From the NCBI GenBank assembly GCA_022824305.1, contig JAJEAD010000071.1, positions 1 through 64,000 of the forward strand: 64,000 nucleotides of DNA, read 5' to 3'. This DNA is from Gammaproteobacteria bacterium (GTDB taxonomy: Bacteria; Pseudomonadota; Gammaproteobacteria; HK1). This document shows, in pieces, positions 18,376 through 27,062 of this stretch. Each line of letters starts with the position of its first letter. Positions within the stretch are counted from its first letter, which is position 1. The notes beneath the pieces are model-generated. The model searched no databases. It was not told the origin of the DNA and worked only from the letters and a program-made list of their open reading frames with translations. Both the position numbers and the translations under genes were made by a program.

Positions 18376-20547
18376 TCAGGCGACGCGGCTTATCGGCCCC
18401 TGGCGACGGGCGGAGGCCCGTCTCGGCCGAGCCGCGTTGCTGCTTCGGAAAACCCGGACCGACTCCCCCAGGTTGCGAATCTGCCGAATGATCTGGGCGA
18501 GGTGCAGGCGGTCCCTGACATTGATGACGAAGTTCAGCGATGCGATGAGACCGTCACGGTTCTCCATGGACACGTTCTCGATGTTGGAGTCCCGATCGGC
18601 TATCGCAGCGGCGATGGTGGCGAGCACTCCCTTCCGGTTGGCGACGTCGACCCTGATCTCGACGGGGAACTCCCCCTCGAGGTCGGTCTCCCAGGCGACT
18701 TCGACCCGGTCTTCGGGGCGTGGGGCCTGCTCCTGGACATTGCGACAACCGCTGACGTGGATGACCAGGCCGCGACCTCTGCTCACGTGACCCACGATTG
18801 CGTCTCCGGGAATCGGGTGGCAACACTTTCCGAAACTGATCACCATGCCTTCGGCCCCCCGGATGTACAGAGGCTGGCCGCTGTCGGGTCTGGTACCACC
18901 CGATTCCTCGCGGCCGGGAAAGAGACGCCTTGCGATCAGGGGCGCGAGCCGTTCGCCCAGTCCGATGTCTTCCAGCAACGCTTCGGCGGAATCGATCCGC
19001 AGCTCCGAGAGCACTTTGTCGAGTCGTCGGGAAGGGACGTCCTGGAGCGAAAGCGATTCAAGCGCGAGGGAGCGATCGAGCAGCCGGTGTCCCAGCTCCA
19101 CGGCTTCGCCCGCCTTCAGGTGCTTGAGGTAGGTGCGAATTCCGGCTCGTGCCTTGCCGGTGACCACGAAATCCAGCCAGTTCGCGCTCGGATGCGCTCC
19201 CTGGGCGGTTATCACTTCTACCGTCTGACCGTTGCCCAGCGGCGCATGCAGGGGCGCATCGCGACCGTCCACCCTGGCTCCGACACAGGTGTTGCCGACT
19301 TCGGTGTGGACCGCGTAGGCGAGGTCGACCGGACTCGCTCCGCGAGGCAGCGCCTTGATGTCACCGGCCGGCGTGTAGACGTAGATCTCCTTGGGGAAGA
19401 GATCAACCTTGACGTTCTCGAGAAACTCGATGGAGTCACCGGCCTGCGTCTGAATCTCCAGCAGTCCCTTGATCCACTCACGGGTGTGCTTTTCGGCCGC
19501 ACTGGTCCCGGCGCTGGCGGCCTTCTGTATCCAGTGGGCGGCGATGCCCGCCTCGGCCACGGTGTCCATTGCCCGGGTCCGAATCTGAAACTCGAGGTGC
19601 GTGCCGAAGGGACCGAACATTACAGTGTGCAGCGACTGATATCCGTTCGGCTTCGGAAGAGCGATGTAGTCCTTGAACTTGCCTGGAACCGGCTTGTAGA
19701 GATTGTGGAGCACGCCCAGCACCCGGTAGCAGGTGTCCGCACTGTCCACCGTGACGCGAAAGGCATGCACGTCCAGCACCTCGGAGAATGACAACCCCTT
19801 GTCGCGCATCTTGCGATAGAGGCTGTAGACGTGCCGGTTCCGGCCCGAGACCTTGCCTGTGAGTCCTTCCTGCCGCAGGCGTCGCCGCACGGCGTTCTCG
19901 ACCTTCCTGGTCGCCTGCTTGCGTTGATCGCGGGTGCGCTTGATGTGCGCGCCGAGAACGCGATGGCGACGTGGGTAGAGGGCCTCGAAACCGAGATCCT
20001 CGAGCTCGGTCCGGATCCGGTTGAGGCCGACGCGATTGGCTATCGGAGCATAGATCTCCAGGGTTTCCCGGGCGATGAGACGCCGCTTCCGGAGTTCGAG
20101 CGCATCCAGCGTACGCATGTTGTGCAGGCGATCCGCCAGCTTTATCAGGATGACCCGGATGTCCCGGGACATCGCCAGCACCATTTTCCGAAAGTTCTCC
20201 GCCTGAGCCTGGGCCTTGCTCTCGAAGCTCAGGTGAGTCAGCTTGCTGACTCCATCGACCAGTTCGGCGACCTGCTCGCCGAACTCCTCGCTGATCTGGT
20301 TCTTGGCGGTTGCGGTGTCTTCGATGACGTCGTGCAGGATTGCGGCAACGATTGCCTGCACATCGAGGCGCATCTCGGTGAGGATGCGCGCCACCTGGAG
20401 AGGATGCTGGATGTAGGGCTCGCCGGAGGCCCGATGCTGTCCCTCGTGAGCCCGCGCGCCAAAGAGATAGGCGCGGTAGATCTCCTTGATCTCATCCGGC
20501 GCCAGGTAGGTCTCAGCTAGACCGCAAAGGTCGCTGATGAGATACAT
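18376..20547 (-). CDS. spoT: Bifunctional (p)ppGpp synthetase/hydrolase
   Basis: A 723-residue RelA/SpoT enzyme for the stringent response. The N-terminal HD hydrolase is intact ([10 protein letters not shown] near residue 70), so hydrolase activity is expected. The synthetase has [18 protein letters not shown] (about 293-310), followed by TGS (about 390-450), a zinc-finger-like region with [19 protein letters not shown], and a C-terminal ACT domain. The position between rpoZ and ridA is that of spoT rather than relA. The start is 5 bases after the rpoZ stop, so transcription is shared. Confidence 0.96.
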   Translation of the reverse strand: MYLISDLCGLAETYLAPDEIKEIYRAYLFGARAHEGQHRASGEPYIQHPLQVARILTEMRLDVQAIVAAILHDVIEDTATAKNQISEEFGEQVAELVDGVSKLTHLSFESKAQAQAENFRKMVLAMSRDIRVILIKLADRLHNMRTLDALELRKRRLIARETLEIYAPIANRVGLNRIRTELEDLGFEALYPRRHRVLGAHIKRTRDQRKQATRKVENAVRRRLRQEGLTGKVSGRNRHVYSLYRKMRDKGLSFSEVLDVHAFRVTVDSADTCYRVLGVLHNLYKPVPGKFKDYIALPKPNGYQSLHTVMFGPFGTHLEFQIRTRAMDTVAEAGIAAHWIQKAASAGTSAAEKHTREWIKGLLEIQTQAGDSIEFLENVKVDLFPKEIYVYTPAGDIKALPRGASPVDLAYAVHTEVGNTCVGARVDGRDAPLHAPLGNGQTVEVITAQGAHPSANWLDFVVTGKARAGIRTYLKHLKAGEAVELGHRLLDRSLALESLSLQDVPSRRLDKVLSELRIDSAEALLEDIGLGERLAPLIARRLFPGREESGGTRPDSGQPLYIRGAEGMVISFGKCCHPIPGDAIVGHVSRGRGLVIHVSGCRNVQEQAPRPEDRVEVAWETDLEGEFPVEIRVDVANRKGVLATIAAAIADRDSNIENVSMENRDGLIASLNFVINVRDRLHLAQIIRQIRNLGESVRVFRSSNAARPRRASARRQGPISRVA

Positions 20548-20552
20548 GCGGA

Positions 20553-20810
20553 TCAGCGTGCGGCCGTCACGCCCGCCTCTTCCATCTCTTCCTCGTCGAT
20601 CGTTTCTTCGGCTTCCTCGTCCAGGATGCTTGCGTCGACTTTACCGTCCGCTATCTCGCGCAATGCGAGCACGGTCGCCTTGTCGTTCTCTTCATCGACG
20701 AAAATGGCGGAACCGGTAGCTATCTGCCGGGCACGTTTCGTCGCGATGAGTACGAGCTGGAAGCGATTGTCGACCCGTTCGAGACAGTCCTCAACCGTAA
20801 TTCGTGCCAC
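20553..20810 (-). CDS. rpoZ: RNA polymerase omega subunit
   Basis: An 85-residue omega subunit starting with the family pattern [29 protein letters not shown], followed by [17 protein letters not shown] and an acidic tail. It helps assemble RNA polymerase and binds ppGpp with beta-prime. Two GTG starts are possible (20819 and 20810). I chose 20810 because a GAGG site sits at correct spacing before it and it gives the normal N-terminus; the earlier GTG overlaps that site. Confidence 0.93.
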   Translation of the reverse strand: MARITVEDCLERVDNRFQLVLIATKRARQIATGSAIFVDEENDKATVLALREIADGKVDASILDEEAEETIDEEEMEEAGVTAAR

Positions 20811-20961
20811 GACCGGCACCTCGAAGTTGCTTGATTCGACCGGCTAGTTTACCGGCGTGGCAGGAGGTGGTCCAGGCGCGATGAGAGGCATCCGAAATGA
20901 CGCAGGTCGTGCCCCCCGCTTTCCTCGGTCGGGCCGCCGCTGGGTTCCGGAGCTCAGGTGA

Positions 20962-21609
20962 TCATGGGCGGGGAGCGCCGATCAGGTCGTCGATGAGGCG
21001 GCGGTGGGCGCGAATCTGCCGGGCGCTCGAAAGGCGTCGCGCGCGCGCGATGCTCACCAGGTCGTCGGCCGCGCGCTCGATCGAATCGTTCACGATGAGA
21101 TAGTCGAACTCGTCGAAGTGCGAGAGATCGGCCACGACATTGCGCATGCGCTGCGCGATGACGCCAGAGCTGTCCTGGCCGCGTGCTTCCAGTCGTCTTC
21201 GCAGGCTGTCTCGCGAGGGCGGTACGACGAAGATGCTGACCGCATCAGGCACCCGTTTCCGAATCTGCCTCGCCCCTTGCCAGTCGATTTCGAGGACGAC
21301 GTCGCGCCCGGCGTCGAGCTCTCGATGCACGCTTTCCTGCGAAGTTCCGTAGAGGTGACCGAAGACGCACGCGTGTTCGAGAAAGGCGTCCGCCTCGATC
21401 AGCCTCCGGAATTGCGGGACATCGACGAAATGGTAGTCGACGCCATTGCGCTCTCCCCTTCGCCGGGGCCGGGTGGTATGCGAGACCGATATCGCGACAT
21501 TTGCGTCGCGCTCGGTCAGCGCCTTGACGAGTGTGGTCTTGCCCGCTCCGGAAGGCGCGCTCACCACGAAGAGCGCGCCACAGTCCCTTGCCTCCCGCTC
21601 ACTCGACAT
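20962..21609 (-). CDS. gmk: Guanylate kinase
   Basis: A 215-residue enzyme that phosphorylates GMP to GDP. The P-loop is APSGAGKTTLVKAL (about 18-31), with SHTTRPRRRGERNGVDYHFV (GMP-binding) and EIDWQGARQIRK near 107-118. The start overlaps the last 11 bases of yicC on the same strand, so it is coupled to that gene, and it leads into rpoZ-spoT. Confidence 0.95.
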   Translation of the reverse strand: MSSEREARDCGALFVVSAPSGAGKTTLVKALTERDANVAISVSHTTRPRRRGERNGVDYHFVDVPQFRRLIEADAFLEHACVFGHLYGTSQESVHRELDAGRDVVLEIDWQGARQIRKRVPDAVSIFVVPPSRDSLRRRLEARGQDSSGVIAQRMRNVVADLSHFDEFDYLIVNDSIERAADDLVSIARARRLSSARQIRAHRRLIDDLIGAPRP

Positions 21610-22465
21610 TCTGGATCTGCTCTCGCATCTGTTCGATGAGCACCTTCAGATCGACGCTCGCGCTCACCCTCTCTCCATCCACGGACTTCGACCCCAGGGT
21701 ATTGGCCTCCCGGTTCAGCTCCTGCATCAGGAAGTCCAGGCGCCGGCCCGTGGGTCCCCCCTTGTCGAGCACCCTTCGCACTTCGACGAGGTGGGCCTGC
21801 AGGCGGTCGAGCTCTTCCGACACGTCGGCCTTCTGCGCGACGATGGCGATCTCCTGCTCCAGGCGGTCGCGGTCCACCTCGATCGAGAGCTCGGACAGGC
21901 GCTCCATGAGGCGGGATCTCGCGGCGCCGACGAGGTCGGGCGCGCTCGAGGTGGTGTCGTCCAGCAGCGCCTGAATCGCGTCCAGCCGCCGCTCCAGCAT
22001 GACGACGATCTTCTCTCCTTCCCGGCGGCGAGCCGCATCGAGGTCGTCGAGCGCGCTGCCCAGGCAGCGCAGGACATCGCCTTCGAGCACGTCGAGATCC
22101 ACCGCGCGCGGTCGGATGACGCCCGGCCAACGCAGGACATCGACCGCATTTGACGGACCCGGGTTCTCCATGAGCGCCTCGACATCGTGAATCGCCCGGA
22201 CAACGCGCCTCGCGAGTTCCGGGTCGAGCTCGAAGGCCGTCGAGCCCTCGCTCAGGTAGGAAACCCGCAGGTGGCAGTCGACCTTGCCCCGGTGCAATCG
22301 CGCCCGAACCCGCTCCCGGACCTGAGTCTCCAGCCGGCGCAGGTCCTCCGGAAGCTTCGAGGTCACGTCGAGGTAGCGGTTGTTCACGGAGCGCAGCTCC
22401 CAGGTGGCAACACCCCACTCCGCGTGGTGCTCGGCGCGGGCGAACGCGGTCATGCTGCGAATCAT
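21599..22465 (-). CDS. yicC: YicC-family endoribonuclease
   Basis: A 288-residue YicC protein. The N-terminus MIRSMTAFARAE and the C-terminal block GRRLDFLMQELNREANTLGSK are diagnostic for the family, whose E. coli member is an RNA-cleaving enzyme affecting sRNA stability. It is the first gene of the yicC-gmk-rpoZ-spoT-ridA-ubiA run, divergent from rph; this yicC/rph neighbourhood is common in gammaproteobacteria. Confidence 0.93.
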   Translation of the reverse strand: MIRSMTAFARAEHHAEWGVATWELRSVNNRYLDVTSKLPEDLRRLETQVRERVRARLHRGKVDCHLRVSYLSEGSTAFELDPELARRVVRAIHDVEALMENPGPSNAVDVLRWPGVIRPRAVDLDVLEGDVLRCLGSALDDLDAARRREGEKIVVMLERRLDAIQALLDDTTSSAPDLVGAARSRLMERLSELSIEVDRDRLEQEIAIVAQKADVSEELDRLQAHLVEVRRVLDKGGPTGRRLDFLMQELNREANTLGSKSVDGERVSASVDLKVLIEQMREQIQNVE

Positions 22466-22514
22466 GTCACGTGCCCTCGGGTCGAGCCGCGCGCAATGGT
22501 AAGGGATTCACCCG

Positions 22515-22520
22515 TATAAT
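22515..22520 (+). promoter_or_regulatory. Likely -10 element (TATAAT) of the rph promoter
   Basis: A perfect TATAAT lies 30 bases before the rph start in the yicC/rph intergenic region. No convincing -35 is seen 16-18 bases upstream, so only the -10 is reported. Confidence 0.4.
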
Positions 22521-22550
22521 TGCGCGCCCCCGAGCGAGCGGTGAAGCCCC

Positions 22551-23318
22551 ATGGGCATGCGACCCAGCGGCAGGGCGCAGGATGAATTGCGCCCGGTACG
22601 CCTCACCTGCGGCTACATCCGCCATGCGGAGGGGTCCGCGCTGATCGAGTTCGGCGACACCCGGGTGCTGTGCACCGCGAGCGTCGAGGATCGTGTTCCC
22701 CACTTCCTGCGTGGCAGCGGCAGCGGATGGGTCACCGCCGAGTACGGGATGCTTCCCCGTTCCACCGGGGAGCGATCGCCGCGCGAGGCGGCTCGAGGGC
22801 GGCAAGGTGGCCGTACCCTGGAGATTCAGCGAATAATCGGCCGTTCGCTGCGCGCGGTCATGGACCTCGAAGCGCTCGGGGAACGCACCGTAACCCTCGA
22901 CTGTGACGTGATTCAGGCTGATGGAGGTACGCGTACCGCGGCCATCACCGGAAGCTACGTCGCTCTCGCCCAGTCCATGGACGAGCTGGTGGATGCGAAA
23001 CGCATCAGGCGTTCCCCGATCGTGGGGCAGGTGGCGGCGGTGTCGGTGGGGATTTATCGAGGCCGGGTCGTGCTCGACCTCGACTACGCGGAAGACCACG
23101 AAGCGGAGGCCGACGTCAACGTGGTCATGAACGAGGCGGGCGCGCTGATCGAGGTGCAGGGCACCGCGGAGGGCCACGCCTTCCGTCGCGATGAGCTCGA
23201 CGAGATGCTCGACCTCGCGGGGCTGGGAGTCTCGCGCCTTCTGGGAGTCCAGCGCGAGGCCCTGGCGGGTGATTGCAGGGGGGATTCGCCCGCGCGCTTC
23301 GAAGAGGTGGCCGGCTGA
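22551..23318 (+). CDS. rph: Ribonuclease PH
   Basis: A 255-residue phosphate-dependent exoribonuclease that trims tRNA 3' ends. Landmarks are [16 protein letters not shown] (N-terminus), [15 protein letters not shown], and the [21 protein letters not shown] phosphate/active-site block near residue 115-135. An ATG six bases downstream (22557) gives the usual MRPSGR start and may be the true one. It is followed by rdgB on the same strand after a 149-base gap. Confidence 0.95.
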   Translation: MGMRPSGRAQDELRPVRLTCGYIRHAEGSALIEFGDTRVLCTASVEDRVPHFLRGSGSGWVTAEYGMLPRSTGERSPREAARGRQGGRTLEIQRIIGRSLRAVMDLEALGERTVTLDCDVIQADGGTRTAAITGSYVALAQSMDELVDAKRIRRSPIVGQVAAVSVGIYRGRVVLDLDYAEDHEAEADVNVVMNEAGALIEVQGTAEGHAFRRDELDEMLDLAGLGVSRLLGVQREALAGDCRGDSPARFEEVAG

Positions 23319-23467
23319 GGATTTCGCGAGTGCTTCGTGCGCTATCCCCGCGACTGGCCGGGAAGGGCGGCCATCCCCGCCGCCGTCCGAGCCGGATTCC
23401 CGGCGCCCCGGGAGCGACGTACGCCGATCACGTCACCGCGACCCGTCGGCCGAGAGGGCGCTGAGAG

Positions 23468-24124
23468 ATGCCCGCCCCTCCCCCGATGGCGAGTCCCCAT
23501 CACGTGGTGTTCGCCAGCTCCAATCCGGGCAAGATCCGCGAGGTTTCACGCCTTGTGCTTCGCCGCGGCTGGAAAGTGATCGTCCAGTCCGAGTTCGGAG
23601 TGGAAGGAGTGGAGGAAAGCGCTTCGACCTTCGTCGAGAACGCCATACTCAAGGCGCGGGCGGCCGCCGCCGCCTCCGGTCTGCCGGCGATTGCCGACGA
23701 TTCGGGGCTCATGGTCGACGCTCTCGGGGGCGCGCCGGGCGTGCGTTCGGCGCGCTTCGCGGGCGAAGGCGCGAGCGACGAGGAGAACGTCCGTGCCCTT
23801 CTCTCGCTCATGGAGGATACCGGCGACGAGGGGCGCGAGGCGCGTTTCGTCTGCGTCGTCGTCTACCTGCGCGATGCCGGCGACCCGACGCCGCTCATCG
23901 GCTACGGAGCGTGGCGGGGGCGGATACTCCGCGCGCCTCGTGGACGGGAGGGATTCGGCTACGATCCCGTGTTCCTTTCCATCGAGCACGGCGTGAGCGC
24001 GGCGGAGATGTCGCTCGGGGCCAAGAACGCGTGCAGCCACCGCGCGAAGGCCTTCGAGGCGCTCCTCGCGCAGATCCCCGCTCCGCGCTCCCGGGCGAAC
24101 GCCGAAGAGCAAGGGGGCGCCTGA
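23468..24124 (+). CDS. rdgB: XTP/dITP diphosphatase (RdgB/HAM1)
   Basis: A 218-residue non-canonical purine NTP pyrophosphatase that clears dITP, XTP and dXTP. Motifs are SSNPGKIREVSRL (about 16-28), IADDSGLMVDALGGAPGVRSAR (about 75-95) and REGFGYDPVF (about 158-167). A second ATG at 23486 (MASPHHVVFAS) gives a more typical N-terminus. It follows rph, as in many gammaproteobacteria, and is followed by tRNA-Gln on the other strand. Confidence 0.93.
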   Translation: MPAPPPMASPHHVVFASSNPGKIREVSRLVLRRGWKVIVQSEFGVEGVEESASTFVENAILKARAAAAASGLPAIADDSGLMVDALGGAPGVRSARFAGEGASDEENVRALLSLMEDTGDEGREARFVCVVVYLRDAGDPTPLIGYGAWRGRILRAPRGREGFGYDPVFLSIEHGVSAAEMSLGAKNACSHRAKAFEALLAQIPAPRSRANAEEQGGA

Positions 24125-24130
24125 AATGCT

Positions 24131-24204
24131 TGGCTGGGGGACTAGGATTCGAACCTAGACTGGCGGAGTCAGAGTCCGCTGTCCTACCGTTAGACGATCC
24201 CCCA
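24131..24204 (-). tRNA. tRNA-Gln (anticodon CTG), CCA encoded
   Basis: Read on the minus strand, the gene starts TGGGGGATCGTCTAACGG and folds as a full cloverleaf. The acceptor arms are TGGGGGA / TCCCCCA and the anticodon stem is GCGGA / TCCGC, with loop CTCTGAC giving anticodon CTG. The T-arm is CTAGG TTCGAAT CCTAG. A discriminator G and an encoded CCA follow. It lies 17 bases downstream of rpsI on the same strand, so it may be processed from the ribosomal-protein transcript. Confidence 0.96.
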
Positions 24205-24221
24205 GGGGAATGGCGGCAGTC

Positions 24222-24614
24222 CTAGCGCTTGGAGTACTGCGGGCGCTTCCTCGCCTTGTGCAGGCCGACCTTCTTGCGTTCGACTTCGCGGGCATCCCGG
24301 GTAACGAAGCCGGCGCGGCGCAGCGGAGCCCTCAGCGCCTCGTCATAGTCGATGAGGGCCCGGGTGATGCCGTGTCGGATGGCGCCCGCCTGTCCGCTGC
24401 CGCCTCCTCCGCTCACCCGGATGTCGATGTCCACCCTGTCGACCATTTCGGTCGATTCGAGCGGCTGGCGCACGATCATCCGCGCCGTCTCGCGGCCGAA
24501 GTACTCGTCGAGGGGGCGGCGGTTGACCATGATTCGCCCGTTTCCGGGCCGCAGGTAGACGCGCGCGGCGGACGTCTTGCGGCGTCCCGTGCTGTAGTGG
24601 ATGTTGCCCGGCAT
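24222..24614 (-). CDS. rpsI: 30S ribosomal protein S9
   Basis: A 130-residue S9. The N-terminus has [15 protein letters not shown] and the C-terminus ends in the conserved [13 protein letters not shown] tail, which reaches into the ribosomal P site. The middle [20 protein letters not shown] is also diagnostic. It follows rplM by nine bases, the universal rplM-rpsI pair. Confidence 0.98.
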   Translation of the reverse strand: MPGNIHYSTGRRKTSAARVYLRPGNGRIMVNRRPLDEYFGRETARMIVRQPLESTEMVDRVDIDIRVSGGGGSGQAGAIRHGITRALIDYDEALRAPLRRAGFVTRDAREVERKKVGLHKARKRPQYSKR

Positions 24615-24623
24615 GGGGTAGCC

Positions 24624-25052
24624 TCAGATGCTCAGGGTCTTGGGCTGCTGCGCGGTGTGTCGGTGGTGGGTCCCGGGATACACGCGCAGCTTGCGGAACA
24701 TGGCTCGCCCGAGAGGGCCCCGGGGCAGCATGCCCCGTACCGCGTGCTCAATCGCCCTCGTGGGATGGGTGTCGAGCATTCGCTCCAGGGATACCGAGCG
24801 GATGCCTCCCGGATACCCGGAGTGGCGATGGTAGAGCTTCTGGGTGAGCTTCCTTCCCGTCACCGCGACCTTGGCGGCGTTGACCACCACGATATAGTCG
24901 CCGGTATCGACATGCGGCGTATACACCGGCTTGTGCTTGCCCCGAAGGCGCTGCGCCACCACGCTCGCCAGGCGCCCGAGCGGCTTTCCCGCTGCGTCCA
25001 CCACGTACCACGCGCGTTCCACCGTCTCGGATCTGGCGCTGAATGTCTTCAC
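24624..25052 (-). CDS. rplM: 50S ribosomal protein L13
   Basis: A 142-residue L13: [20 protein letters not shown] at the N-terminus, [24 protein letters not shown] (split here as [18 protein letters not shown]), [12 protein letters not shown], and the [18 protein letters not shown] ending. It is an early-assembling large-subunit protein. A good promoter lies 72 bases upstream. Confidence 0.98.
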   Translation of the reverse strand: MKTFSARSETVERAWYVVDAAGKPLGRLASVVAQRLRGKHKPVYTPHVDTGDYIVVVNAAKVAVTGRKLTQKLYHRHSGYPGGIRSVSLERMLDTHPTRAIEHAVRGMLPRGPLGRAMFRKLRVYPGTHHRHTAQQPKTLSI

Positions 25053-25123
25053 CCTCGACCCCGCGAGCCCAAAGTGCGGCGTCGCCGAAAAGTATCGGCG
25101 CGCATGGGCGAAAAAAGGAGCGC

Positions 25124-25153
25124 ATCCTACTCAAAGGCCCTTGCAGGTGTCAA
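25124..25153 (-). promoter_or_regulatory. Sigma-70 promoter for rplM-rpsI
   Basis: On the minus strand a perfect TTGACA (25153-25148) is separated by 18 bases from TAGGAT (25129-25124), 72 bases before the rplM start. No other gene lies between, so it should drive rplM-rpsI and perhaps the tRNA-Gln. Confidence 0.65.
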
Positions 25154-25284
25154 CGCGCTCTCAGCTTCCGGGCCCCGCCCTGATGCAATGTGGCCGCGCC
25201 TCGCGTCTAATTGCCGTCCAGGGTTCCGAATGCGGCAATTCCGTGGGCGCTGAATTCAGACGCTTCTCCGGCGTCGACCGGATC

Positions 25285-25899
25285 ATGGTGCATCTGGGGC
25301 GGGCATTGAACGCGGTCCGCGCACGACCGGACTCCCCGCGGCGCTCCAGTCCCGCGGAAGCGGTGCCGGATCCGGATCCGCCTCTCGCCGATGCCGAGCG
25401 CCGTCATGCCGCCGCCCTGATGCGCGTGAACCACGCGGGGGAAGTGGCGGCCCAGGCCCTGTACCAGGGACAGGCGCTCGGCGCTCGGCAGGACCACATC
25501 CGGCGCACTCTGGAGCGCGCGGCGGAAGAGGAGAACGACCATCTCGACTGGTGCGCGGAACGGGTTTCCGAGCTCGGCGCCCGCACCAGCCGGCTCACCG
25601 CCGCATGGTACCTGGGCTCCCTTGCCATCGGGGCGGCGGCGGGAGCCGCCGGGGATCGGGTCAGTCTCGGATTCCTCGCCGAGACCGAACGCCAGGTCGT
25701 GCGGCATCTGGAAGATCACCTCGAACGCCTTCCGGATCGGGACGCGAAGAGCCGTGCGATTCTCGAGGCCATGCGCCGGGAAGAGGCGGGGCATGCGAGC
25801 ACCGCGCTGGCGGCGGGCGCGTCTCCACTGCCGTATCCGGTGCGAAGAGCCATGCGCTCTCTGGCCCGGGTAATGACCTTCACCGCGTACCGGCTCTAG
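25285..25899 (+). CDS. coq7: Coq7-type demethoxyubiquinone hydroxylase
   Basis: A 204-residue di-iron monooxygenase that hydroxylates the ring at C6 in ubiquinone synthesis. The four-helix-bundle ligands are visible: NHAGEVAAQALYQGQ (Glu), EEENDHLDW (Glu, His), LAETERQVVRHLEDHL (Glu) and REEAGHAS (Glu, His). It replaces UbiF of enteric bacteria. The ATG at 25285 is preferred to longer readings that run into the rplM promoter. Confidence 0.94.
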   Translation: MVHLGRALNAVRARPDSPRRSSPAEAVPDPDPPLADAERRHAAALMRVNHAGEVAAQALYQGQALGARQDHIRRTLERAAEEENDHLDWCAERVSELGARTSRLTAAWYLGSLAIGAAAGAAGDRVSLGFLAETERQVVRHLEDHLERLPDRDAKSRAILEAMRREEAGHASTALAAGASPLPYPVRRAMRSLARVMTFTAYRL

Positions 25900-25944
25900 C
25901 CTGCGCAGCCGACCCTTCCGCCGCCGTCCGGCGGACACCGCGGG

Positions 25945-26298
25945 TCAGGACTTGGCCGGACCGGGATCCCGCCCCGGCGGGGCGTAGGGCATGGGAAAGT
26001 GCGCGACGTTTCCCGCGCCTTCGCCCACCGCGTGAATCTTGTTGGCGCCGGACTTGTCGACCTGGTCGATGCGAATCACGGAGTGGATGGGAACGAAGGT
26101 GCGCTCGACGCCCGCGAACTCGCCCTTGAGCTTCTCTTCGGCCGGGTCGACGAGAATGGCCGTGCGCTCGCCGAATATCAGCTCGGAAATCTCCACGAAG
26201 CCGTACATCTCGCCGCTGTGGCTGGCGCTGCGTGCGTACAGCTCGTAGACCTTGCCCTGGTTGTGAAACACGACCCGGTAGGTACGCTTTTTCGCCAT
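25945..26298 (-). CDS. DUF1820-family protein
   Basis: A 117-residue small cytosolic protein starting MAKKRTYRVVFHNQGKVYELYA. The pattern FVEISELIFGER followed by VDPAEEKLKGEFAGVERTFVPIHSVIRID is the DUF1820 signature, a family mostly confined to gamma- and some beta-proteobacteria, with no known function. It faces coq7 tail to tail and is not in an obvious operon. Confidence 0.88.
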   Translation of the reverse strand: MAKKRTYRVVFHNQGKVYELYARSASHSGEMYGFVEISELIFGERTAILVDPAEEKLKGEFAGVERTFVPIHSVIRIDQVDKSGANKIHAVGEGAGNVAHFPMPYAPPGRDPGPAKS

Positions 26299-26387
26299 TG
26301 TGCGGGCGGCCTGGCCGGCTCTCCTCGACGTTGCGCGGGATTATAGGTGAATTGGATCCGCCGGCAACGCGGACCGGAGGCGTCGCC

Positions 26388-27062
26388 TCAGGGGTCCCCG
26401 GGGACGCCGAAGGTCGGGGCCAGAGTGGGATTCAGGGCGCGCTGCCGGTAGTCGGCGGCCTGGGGCTCGTAGACCGTCCATACCCGCCGCAGCTCGGCGA
26501 TGGGCGCGTCGTGCCAGTCCACCCTGAGGTCCACGCTCGGCCAGACCAGAGAGTCCGCCACCATCAGGCCGGCCGAGCGCACCGGTCCTTTCTCGCCGCC
26601 CGCCCGCTCGCCCGCTTCCAGGGCCGCGAGCAGTCGCAGCGCGAGCTCCGCATCCGGATTCGTCGAGAAGGCGTCGCACATCGCCTGTGGAACACGCGGC
26701 GAAGCGAGGATGTTGCCCGCCGCAACGCAGTCCTCCTGCGCTGCGACCGAGAAGGTGCCCAGCGTCCGGGCCCCGCTGTGGCAGGCGCCGGGCCCGTGCG
26801 TCCCGAGCACCGTGATCTGGCGGTACTCGGGGTAGGAGTCCGCCTGCACCAGCATGTCGCGCACCCGGGTCGCATCGATGCCGCGCGAGAGCAGCGCGAG
26901 TCCGAGCTCGCCGAGGGCGGGATTCGTGATGTTCTGGGTCGCCACCGCGCCCGAACCGGCCCGTACCCACGCGCAGCGGCTCGCTACACAGGGGCTGGAG
27001 GACGTCACTACGATTCCCAAGCTGCCGCTTCGGGGGCAGCGTCCGAGCAGAGAAAAGGTCAT
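26388..27062 (-). CDS. DUF1028-family protein
   Basis: A 224-residue protein of the DUF1028 family, thought from structure to be Ntn-hydrolase-like but with no proven reaction. The N-terminus TFSLLGRCPRSGSLGIVVTS and the GAVATQNITNP segment fit the family. The ATG at 27062 overlaps the stop of the upstream fusion gene as ATGA, so it is translationally coupled to a one-carbon enzyme. DUF1028 genes are often near amide- or amino-acid-cleaving enzymes, but the partner here suggests a link with glycine/methylamine metabolism (inference). Confidence 0.85.
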   Translation of the reverse strand: MTFSLLGRCPRSGSLGIVVTSSSPCVASRCAWVRAGSGAVATQNITNPALGELGLALLSRGIDATRVRDMLVQADSYPEYRQITVLGTHGPGACHSGARTLGTFSVAAQEDCVAAGNILASPRVPQAMCDAFSTNPDAELALRLLAALEAGERAGGEKGPVRSAGLMVADSLVWPSVDLRVDWHDAPIAELRRVWTVYEPQAADYRQRALNPTLAPTFGVPGDP